Source: Rhodospirillaceae bacterium
Lineage (GTDB): Bacteria > Pseudomonadota > Alphaproteobacteria > Thalassobaculales > Thalassobaculaceae
Assembly (NCBI GenBank): GCA_002690995.1
Contig: NZGS01000134.1
Coordinates: forward strand, 59,198-123,197
DNA length: 64,000 nucleotides
Direction: 5' to 3'
The translations under genes and the position numbers were made by a program. Within the stretch, counting starts at the first letter, position 1, and each line of letters opens with the position of its first letter. The notes beneath the pieces are model-generated. The model saw only the letters and a list, made by a program, of their open reading frames with translations, had not been told where the DNA came from and searched no databases. Of the stretch, positions 58,107 to 64,000 are shown one piece after another.

Positions 58107-58181
58107 GCTGCCGTAGCTCAGGGGTAGAGCACTCCATTGGTAATGGCGAGGTCGACAGTTCAAATCTGTCCGGCAGCACCA
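58107..58181 (+). tRNA. tRNA-Thr (anticodon GGT)
   Basis: 75 bases with encoded CCA. Acceptor GCTGCCG/CGGCAGC, D arm GCTC/GAGC, anticodon loop TTGGTAA (GGT), T arm GACAG/CTGTC with loop TTCAAAT. The anticodon stem CTCCA/TGGCG has one U-C mismatch at its second pair. It lies on the plus strand between minus-strand genes. Confidence 0.95.
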
Positions 58182-58305
58182 CTTTCCAGCCACAGTTTAC
58201 TATCTCTACTGAAAAGAGATTTTTCCAATAGGATTAAGTAACAATCTATTAATTCCGCATCTATAATAAGATGTTTGGTAGATCGCCTTATACCGACCAA
58301 ATTAT

Positions 58306-59154
58306 TTAAAGCTGGGAAGGGTGCGCTGACCAACCATAAATATTATCTAAGGTCTTGCCCATCAGTTGGGCTTTTTCACTTAAACTGAGCGGTGCACTGT
58401 CAAGAAAGCAGTCCACACTTTCTCTGTAAGAAACAAACTTAACCGCGCGCGTCCAATCCGTACCCCACATGCATCTTTGGAGCGAAAATCTGGAAAAAAC
58501 TTTTTCTAAAGGACCCCAGATGTCAGAAAATGGAAAAGCTTGGTGTGATAGAGTACAGACGCCCGTAATCTTAATTACGACATTATCATGATTTGCGAGT
58601 TCTAAAACCTTTCCTAGGTTAGAGAAAGGATTGTCGGGGACTGGTGGTTTGAATGGTTGCTTTATACCCAAATGGTCAATGACCAGCCGAGTATCGGGGT
58701 ATTGTTTTGCTAAGCGGCCAGCCTCCTCAACATTCTCCCAACACAGGAGGTTTACAGGAAAGTTACACCTTGAGGCCGTCCTCATTACCACATCTAGGCC
58801 GTGATCGCTCAAGTTTCTCTGCTCCTCATAAGCCAACATTAGCCTTATCGCCACCGCTCCCTTATTTTTGGCCCACTCTTGTATAATTTCACCGACTTCC
58901 GGATTATTGGGATCTACTGGTTTTACCAACCTAAACTTATTGGGATATTTCTCATAAACACTATTGGCGTAGCTGGCGTCATATCTGTACATAGTCCAGG
59001 GGGAGACCAAGATTGCGCCATCCACACCAACGCTCTCCATTTCCCCAGCCATAGTATCACCGGTAACCTCTTCTGGCCCAACTAACTCATTAAACCATGG
59101 TCTTTCTTTATGATTCCGCTCGTATGCATGAACCTGTGCATCTATCAGTCTCAT
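58306..59154 (-). CDS. Amidohydrolase family protein (amidohydrolase-2)
   Basis: 282 residues, TIM-barrel metal hydrolase. The N-terminal metal site DAQVHAY has Gln in place of the first His of HxH. LVIDHLGIKQP and the C-terminal WGTDW with its Asp are the other family sites. Relatives act on lactones or decarboxylate aromatic acids. The substrate here is unknown. Located alone between tRNA-Thr and the secretion genes, with 62 bases to the latter. Confidence 0.82.
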   Translation of the reverse strand: MRLIDAQVHAYERNHKERPWFNELVGPEEVTGDTMAGEMESVGVDGAILVSPWTMYRYDASYANSVYEKYPNKFRLVKPVDPNNPEVGEIIQEWAKNKGAVAIRLMLAYEEQRNLSDHGLDVVMRTASRCNFPVNLLCWENVEEAGRLAKQYPDTRLVIDHLGIKQPFKPPVPDNPFSNLGKVLELANHDNVVIKITGVCTLSHQAFPFSDIWGPLEKVFSRFSLQRCMWGTDWTRAVKFVSYRESVDCFLDSAPLSLSEKAQLMGKTLDNIYGWSAHPSQL

Positions 59155-59216
59155 TTAAACGAATCCCCTTTTAAAAATGTATTTTGCGGTTTATCTGAGA
59201 TGATTAAATAGTATTT

Positions 59217-60992
59217 TTATTCTGGATCAGTAAAAGATTCTTCAAAAGCTTTCATGATTGGATAAGTGAAGTATGTAATCAGTGTCCGTTTACCTACTTT
59301 TATATCTGCAGATGCTAGCATGCCTTGAGAGAGGTCAAAATCTTGTGGCATTTTTGAGTCTTTTACGCTCTGAGTTTTAACCCTTCCCCGATAAAAAACA
59401 CCTTTATCCCCAGCTAGGGATTCATTAAATGTATCTTTTGAGATGAATACCAACTCTCCGTCTAATCCACCAAATTCTTGGAATGGCATTGCATCCAACT
59501 TCACAGATACCGGCATTCCAACCTTTATGTCGCTGATTTCTTTCGAGTCAATATCAACCTCCAAAAACAGTGGTTGATTTGTTTGAACCAGCGTAATTAT
59601 TGGGTCACCTTCACGGATGTTTCCTCCGCTAGCCACAGACGGTATATCAAGCACAACACCGTCACCCGGCGATTTAACAACGACATTGTCAACTAACCTC
59701 TGCAATTTAATCTTTTCCTGCTCAAGTTGCATAAGTTCTTCGTTTTTTCCAGTAATTTCAGCTGTTAGATTAGATGCCCATTGAGCAATGAAGGCCTGCT
59801 TGTCTGCATTCAATGTGGTGATTTCAGATTTCAGCTTTGTGATTGCACTCTGAGCATTAAACTGAGCTTTTTCCGCATTTAATAACTGGTCTTTTGCTTG
59901 CAAGTACTTCAGCAGAGAACCAATTTTACGGTCATAGAGATCTTTTTGAACTTTTGTTAATTTTCGTTTAATTTCGGACTGCTTCTCAGAGATTTTGAAT
60001 AGTTCCCTGGATGCTTCATATTCATTTTGGAGTTTAGTTAACTTGGAATTAAAGGAATTATTTTTTTCTTTGTATTCTGTAACTTTTTTAACCAAGGTGT
60101 TTCGATAAAGCTCACTTAATGAAGTGTTAGTATTTTTTAATCCCAACCTTGTAACAGTGCTGTAGTAGAGGTTATCCAGAGCGGCGGTTGGCTTTAACTC
60201 ATTGGGCCTGTCCACGAGTGACTGTTCCATATTTAACCGGATCAATGACTGATAAATATTATCTATCTTTTCCTGATTTTGTTTTAAGTTCACCTTTACA
60301 ACGGTGTCATCCAAATACGCAACTATCTGGCCCTTGGAAACAGCGTCACCCCGCTCAACCTCAACACTTTTGACGACAGAGCTGGCACTCGCTTCTACAA
60401 TCAGGTTGGGAGTAGCTGTCATAAACTCGCCTCTGGCTGAAATTGTTGTATCAACTTCGTTAAGAGCCGCAAATACTACTCCCAAGATAAAGAATGCTAA
60501 TAAGCTAATTGTAGATATTAGCAGCGGTTTTGACGGTCCCTGTTTGTAAATTGCGTCAGTGTCATTTATTTCATGATCATGGCTCGCGTCAGCTTCATTC
60601 ATGTTGACCTCCACCATCTGTGAAGCGTCTCGACTCAAGCTTTCATATCTTGCTACAAGCTGGTTCGCCGCCCTTAAGTTTTCTGATATTGTCTTCATAA
60701 TCCGAATGGCGGCTTCCGGATTTTGTCTTAGATAGTTTACAAAACTTTCTGCCGTAACCTCTGTTACTACTGCATCGCCCTTCGCCCGAGCGCCCGCACT
60801 TCGCGGATTACCGTCTATTAACGCCATCTCACCGAAAATAGTGGGCGGCTCTAATTCTGCAAGTACTTGGTCCCCGCCAGATCCATGTTTCACGATTTCA
60901 ACTACACCGGACTTGACGATATATCCATATACCGCGCTTTCACCTTCGCGAAATATATATTCCCCACCAGAAAAAGTTTGATCACCCGCCAT
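59217..60992 (-). CDS. Type I secretion adaptor (HlyD family) with N-terminal cyclic-nucleotide-binding domain
   Basis: 591 residues. Residues 1-115 form a CRP-like nucleotide-binding domain, with the phosphate-binding cassette FGEMALIDGNPRSAGARA (Glu55, Arg64 and Ser65 in the expected places). A linker leads to one membrane helix (157-177). The HlyD part follows: a biotinyl-lipoyl-like half (190-235), long coiled-coil arms (about 250-440), the second lipoyl half (VVKSPGDGVVLDIPS) and a beta-barrel end. The adaptor should link the ABC pump encoded 36 bases upstream to an outer-membrane channel. No TolC gene is in the window. Confidence 0.88.
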   Translation of the reverse strand: MAGDQTFSGGEYIFREGESAVYGYIVKSGVVEIVKHGSGGDQVLAELEPPTIFGEMALIDGNPRSAGARAKGDAVVTEVTAESFVNYLRQNPEAAIRIMKTISENLRAANQLVARYESLSRDASQMVEVNMNEADASHDHEINDTDAIYKQGPSKPLLISTISLLAFFILGVVFAALNEVDTTISARGEFMTATPNLIVEASASSVVKSVEVERGDAVSKGQIVAYLDDTVVKVNLKQNQEKIDNIYQSLIRLNMEQSLVDRPNELKPTAALDNLYYSTVTRLGLKNTNTSLSELYRNTLVKKVTEYKEKNNSFNSKLTKLQNEYEASRELFKISEKQSEIKRKLTKVQKDLYDRKIGSLLKYLQAKDQLLNAEKAQFNAQSAITKLKSEITTLNADKQAFIAQWASNLTAEITGKNEELMQLEQEKIKLQRLVDNVVVKSPGDGVVLDIPSVASGGNIREGDPIITLVQTNQPLFLEVDIDSKEISDIKVGMPVSVKLDAMPFQEFGGLDGELVFISKDTFNESLAGDKGVFYRGRVKTQSVKDSKMPQDFDLSQGMLASADIKVGKRTLITYFTYPIMKAFEESFTDPE

Positions 60993-61028
60993 TGTTTCTC
61001 TCTTCGTCGCTTTACGGGACAGATTTTT

Positions 61029-63167
61029 TTAGGCCCCTGATAGTTTCTGATCCATTGTCCATAACTCTTTGTACAATGGACATGTTTTAAGAAGATCTTC
61101 GTGCTTCCCTTGACCAACAACTATACCCTTTTCAAGCACAACTATTTGCTCAAATTCAGCAGTTAGCCGCATATCATGAGTTGCCATCATCACCGTTTTA
61201 TGCTCTGCAATCTTCGGAAAGTTTTCAAAAAAACCAATCTGTGTAGACTTATCAAAATTAACCAACGCCTCATCCAATAACAATATTTTTGGCTTTGCCA
61301 TCAACCCCCTCGCCAGCGCAACGGTAACCCGATTTCCTTGTGATAAGGGTAGTCCAAACTGATTTATTTCAGTAGAAATACCGTCTGGTAATTCCTCCAA
61401 AACCCGCGATAATCCAGATATATCAAGAATTTCCTGAAACTCTCTCTCGCTTATATTTGGCTGCACCTTTCTCAAATTTTCTTCGATCGTTGCTCCAAAA
61501 AAGACCGGCTTTGCATCGATCAATGTCGTCTGACTTCGGTAATTATCCAAGCTGAGATACCTAATGTTTTGCCCATCAATTTCCATCGCACCCATATTAG
61601 GCCTCAAAAAACCTTGGCAAAGTCTTAGGAAAGTTGTTTTCCCAGATCCAGATGGCCCTACTACCGCTACTTTAGTTCGAGGTGCAATATCGAGATTGAG
61701 ACCATTTAGTGCTGCCGTATCATCAAATTTGACTATTACGTCGCGGCAAACTACCCCGCCCTTGACTACATGTTGATTACCTGCCCCTAAACGTTCAGTA
61801 GGCCCATTCCAAGTTGTCCCCACTGTGTCAATTGTATTTTTGAAATTTGTTAAGTCTGCGAAAAATGTAAAAATGGCCGTAACTGGAGCAACTAATTTAC
61901 CTGCCAGCATGTTACATGAAATGATAGCTCCGGCTGAAAGTGATCCCGCCAAGACCAATAGAACTCCAGTGAATACCAACACCACAGTCATAATTTGGGT
62001 GAGAGTGGAATTAATATTTGTAACTGCGAGGTTTGCTATTTGACCTGCAACAGACCTTCTAATACTGCTCGAAGATATCTGTCGCCATTCCTTACGTTGA
62101 GTGGGCTCCAGAGAAAACGCCTTTATCGTTTCGATACCGGCAACGCTCGCTTGAACTGTTCTTCTTTTTGAGGCTTCTATCGGTCCCGTAATCTTACTCT
62201 CTTCCTTTTGCCGCCAGCGACTAAATAATGTTATTGCGCCAATCAAAATCGTGAAACACGCAACGATCAAGGCAAGCGCGGGACTATAGCCAAATAGGAC
62301 CGGCATAAATACTAGTAATCCTGTAGCATCAAAAATGGTCGTAAGAACTTGGCGTGATATAAAATTTTTGATCGTTAAAGGCGACTGCAAAATACCCTCG
62401 AACTCCGCCGGCGATCCCGTCTGAAATGTAGATGCTGGTAACGACATAACTTTGTCAAATACATCACCCGCAAGCCTGGCTTCTATCGAGGTAGATATAA
62501 AGTTTATAACATAATCACGGACAAAACCGAGAATGCCGTTGAAAATTAAGGCACCAACCACTCCAGCAGCTAAAATGTATAAAGTTCCAACTGCTCCATA
62601 ATTTAGAACCTTATCAAGAGATATCTGTATAAATACAATAGGGGCAAGACCCAAAAGATGCGTTAAAATCGAAACAACAAATGTGACCCCAAGTAAACTT
62701 TTAAATCTGTAAATTTCAGGAATAAACCACCTCCAGTCGAAGAGGCGATCCTGAGAATCCACACCAGTTTCACGGCTAACGAGAAAAACTGCCCCATTCC
62801 AACTGTTTTTAAACTCAGTTTCGTTTTCGACCACAACCTTATTCGTTGGATCCAACGGGTCTATCGTCTGGAATTCTGCTAAATTTTGTTCATTGACCTT
62901 GCAACTTATCAAGATCCTGGAAGTTCCATCCTTCAGGGTTGCAACACAAGGAAAATAATACGATCGCTCGATAAGCGTGCGTAGCGCGGGTTTTAGATAT
63001 TGTAATTTTATACCCTGCTCTTTAAACGTCTGTTCAAGATCGTTTTGTGACGAGATATGTCCTCGCGAAATTCTCTCTTCGACTTGCTCTGCTGTAACTC
63101 TAATTCCAAACTGTCTTGCCAAGGCAATCGTGCTTAGGGACAGGGATCTAATAGATCGCTCATTCAT
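61029..63167 (-). CDS. Type I secretion ABC transporter with C39-like domain
   Basis: 712 residues. Residues 1-130 have the C39-like fold but no Cys or catalytic His, as in RTX exporters that do not cleave their substrate. Six membrane helices lie at about 150-430. The ATPase has Walker A GPSGSGKTT (504-512) and Walker B ILLLDEA (Asp632, Glu633), with the H-loop His664. The signature reads LSQGN (608-612) instead of LSGGQ. AAGG lies eight bases before the ATG. It is followed by the adaptor gene. Confidence 0.9.
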   Translation of the reverse strand: MNERSIRSLSLSTIALARQFGIRVTAEQVEERISRGHISSQNDLEQTFKEQGIKLQYLKPALRTLIERSYYFPCVATLKDGTSRILISCKVNEQNLAEFQTIDPLDPTNKVVVENETEFKNSWNGAVFLVSRETGVDSQDRLFDWRWFIPEIYRFKSLLGVTFVVSILTHLLGLAPIVFIQISLDKVLNYGAVGTLYILAAGVVGALIFNGILGFVRDYVINFISTSIEARLAGDVFDKVMSLPASTFQTGSPAEFEGILQSPLTIKNFISRQVLTTIFDATGLLVFMPVLFGYSPALALIVACFTILIGAITLFSRWRQKEESKITGPIEASKRRTVQASVAGIETIKAFSLEPTQRKEWRQISSSSIRRSVAGQIANLAVTNINSTLTQIMTVVLVFTGVLLVLAGSLSAGAIISCNMLAGKLVAPVTAIFTFFADLTNFKNTIDTVGTTWNGPTERLGAGNQHVVKGGVVCRDVIVKFDDTAALNGLNLDIAPRTKVAVVGPSGSGKTTFLRLCQGFLRPNMGAMEIDGQNIRYLSLDNYRSQTTLIDAKPVFFGATIEENLRKVQPNISEREFQEILDISGLSRVLEELPDGISTEINQFGLPLSQGNRVTVALARGLMAKPKILLLDEALVNFDKSTQIGFFENFPKIAEHKTVMMATHDMRLTAEFEQIVVLEKGIVVGQGKHEDLLKTCPLYKELWTMDQKLSGA

Positions 63168-63200
63168 AGGGAATACCTTATCGATAAACGTGCGCTTGCC

Positions 63201-63261
63201 ATTATATCTTTAAAGTGATTCAAACAGGAAGTCTACAGACTGTAGAAACTACAGCAGTAGT
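63201..63261 (-). promoter_or_regulatory. Promoter and two palindromes upstream of the ABC transporter gene
   Basis: A perfect TATAAT lies at 63206-63201 on the minus strand, without a good -35. Upstream is a 15-base palindrome TCTACAG-A-CTGTAGA (63232-63246) and next to it ACTAC-AGCA-GTAGT (63248-63261). Their centres fall near -45 and -60 from the expected start at about 63194, where activators commonly bind. Confidence 0.5.
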
Positions 63262-63280
63262 ACTATTGAATTCTAACTGT

Positions 63281-63316
63281 ATAAATAAAAAGAGCCGGAG
63301 CATTTGCTCCGGCTCT
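63281..63316 (-). terminator. Rho-independent terminator after the Met-rich repeat gene
   Basis: AGAGCCGGAG (63291-63300) and CTCCGGCTCT (63307-63316) make a 10-bp GC-rich stem with a 6-base loop. On the minus strand TTTTATTTAT follows. It lies 20 bases after the gene's stop and separates it from the transporter genes. Confidence 0.88.
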
Positions 63317-63335
63317 CTGTGAACTTTAATAGTTG

Positions 63336-64000
63336 TTAACCAACTATTGGCTCATCCGGTCCTGCCGCAGGCTCTGGCGCAGTGTCTGGAGCATCTACTG
63401 GAGCTTCTGCGCCCGCGTCTGGTGGCGCTCCTGTATCAGGGGCACCCCCACCAGCGCCTTGGTCCATAGCTTGATCCATAGCTCCTCCAAGGGCCGCATC
63501 AAGACCGGCCATTGGATCCCCTTCAGGTCCAGGGGGTGGATTAGTTCCCATTGGATCGGGAGGTGCCATATTAGCCATTGGGTCCCCTTCGGGTCCAGGA
63601 GGTGGATTAGTTCCCATTGGATCAGGTCCAGCCATTGGCTCAACCCCTTGCGCGCCGAAAGCTGCGCCTAAAGCGTCCATATCACCCATCCCGCCAGCGT
63701 CTGCCGGTGGTGCTATTCCTGGGGGCATAGCCGCCATCATGTCCGCGTCCATACCCTGCATTGCTTCCGGTGGCATAGCCGCCATCATATCAGCGTCCAT
63801 ACCCTGCATTGCTTCCGGTGGCATCATCGCCATCATGTCCGCATCCATACCCTGCATGGCTTCCGGTGGCATCATCGCCATCATGTCAGCGTCCATACCC
63901 TGCATTGCTTCCGGTGGCATCATCGCCATCATCTCAGGGCCCATAGCTGACATCATTTCAGGTGGCATAGCCGCCATCATGTCCGCATCCATACCCTGCA
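63336..64000 (-). CDS. Methionine-rich tandem-repeat protein (C-terminal part, cut by window edge)
   Basis: At least 221 residues; the frame is open to base 64000, so the N-terminus lies outside. The first visible part is a 16-residue repeat of the type MDADMMAMMPPEAMQG, six copies. Then come a Gly/Ala linker, two copies of PDPMGTNPPPGPEGDPMA (22-residue period), and an Ala/Pro/Asp/Glu-rich acidic end. There are no Cys and almost no aromatic residues. It lies directly upstream of a type I secretion module, from which a terminator separates it, so it is a candidate secreted substrate. Function unknown. Confidence 0.75.
   Translation of the reverse strand, partial: QGMDADMMAAMPPEMMSAMGPEMMAMMPPEAMQGMDADMMAMMPPEAMQGMDADMMAMMPPEAMQGMDADMMAAMPPEAMQGMDADMMAAMPPGIAPPADAGGMGDMDALGAAFGAQGVEPMAGPDPMGTNPPPGPEGDPMANMAPPDPMGTNPPPGPEGDPMAGLDAALGGAMDQAMDQGAGGGAPDTGAPPDAGAEAPVDAPDTAPEPAAGPDEPIVG
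63705..64000 (-). repeat. 48-bp coding tandem repeat
   Basis: Six 48-bp units encode 16-residue Met/Pro/Asp-rich blocks from 63992 down to 63705, and the array continues past the window edge. The inner units are almost identical at DNA level, which implies recent duplication or slippage. Unit copy number probably varies between strains. Confidence 0.85.

Noticed and set aside
57996-58193. Minus-strand reading frame of 65 codons covering the tRNA-Thr
   Set aside because: It is antisense to the tRNA; the conserved-looking CCRTDLNCRPRHYQWSALPLSYG string is the well-known translation of a tRNA gene in the wrong strand.
63705-64000. Regular 48-bp repeats that could suggest a CRISPR-like array
   Set aside because: There are no unique spacers; the repeats are in frame and encode a continuous Met-rich protein.

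Overview
The window is a 64 kb, AT-rich, gene-dense chromosomal segment of an alphaproteobacterium. Several gene blocks are alphaproteobacterial in order: ech-rpsT-dnaA-dnaN-recF-gyrB, rpmH-rnpA-yidD-yidC-engB-argB, murA-DUF2948-hisG-hisD-infA-maf-rng-yacG, dnaG-rpoD, and petABC. A SAM-II riboswitch points the same way. Short intergenic gaps, many TTG and GTG starts, and no insertion sequences, prophage or CRISPR suggest a streamlined, probably marine Rhodospirillales-like lineage. The lineage is an inference, because there is no rRNA in the window.

Layout. 1-6.7 kb (+): end of a MidA-type methyltransferase gene, pgeF, a lipoprotein, prs, rplY, pth, ychF and a dienelactone hydrolase. 6.8-10.3 kb (-): mtnP and the cytochrome bc1 operon petABC, separated by a strong terminator. 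10.5-19.2 kb: trmL, metY with its riboswitch, truA, a dapD-dapE-membrane protein operon, a HAD phosphatase, a PAS-GAF-GGDEF protein and argB. 19.2-24.9 kb (-): engB, yidC, yidD, rnpA, rpmH, a gpt-like gene, a DUF4864 protein and an OmpA-like lipoprotein. 25-28.6 kb: tRNA-Arg, a thioredoxin-like/2OG-oxygenase fusion, a PuuD-like membrane protein and two unrecognised genes. 28.6-37.7 kb (-): gyrB, recF, dnaN, dnaA, rpsT, ech, a small exported protein and mutM. 37.9-43.8 kb: ubiE, ubiB, two transporters, ytoQ and an SDR. 44-51.4 kb: rpoD, dnaG, an orphan phnM, a DUF1045 phosphoesterase, a GNAT protein and puuE. 51.4-58 kb (-): yacG, rng, maf, infA, hisD, hisG, a DUF2948 gene broken by an in-frame stop, murA and a 45-residue basic protein. 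Then tRNA-Thr and an amidohydrolase.

The most unusual part is the right end (59.2-64 kb). A type I secretion module is preceded by a methionine-rich tandem-repeat protein, a Rho-independent terminator and a promoter flanked by two palindromes. Its adaptor is a HlyD protein with an N-terminal cyclic-nucleotide-binding domain. The ABC subunit carries a C39-like domain without the catalytic cysteine and a non-canonical signature motif. The layout suggests a second-messenger-responsive exporter with the repeat protein as a candidate substrate.

Start sites were chosen from ribosome-binding sites, so several proteins are shorter than their longest open frame. No similarity search was possible; all names rest on recognised motifs and gene order.
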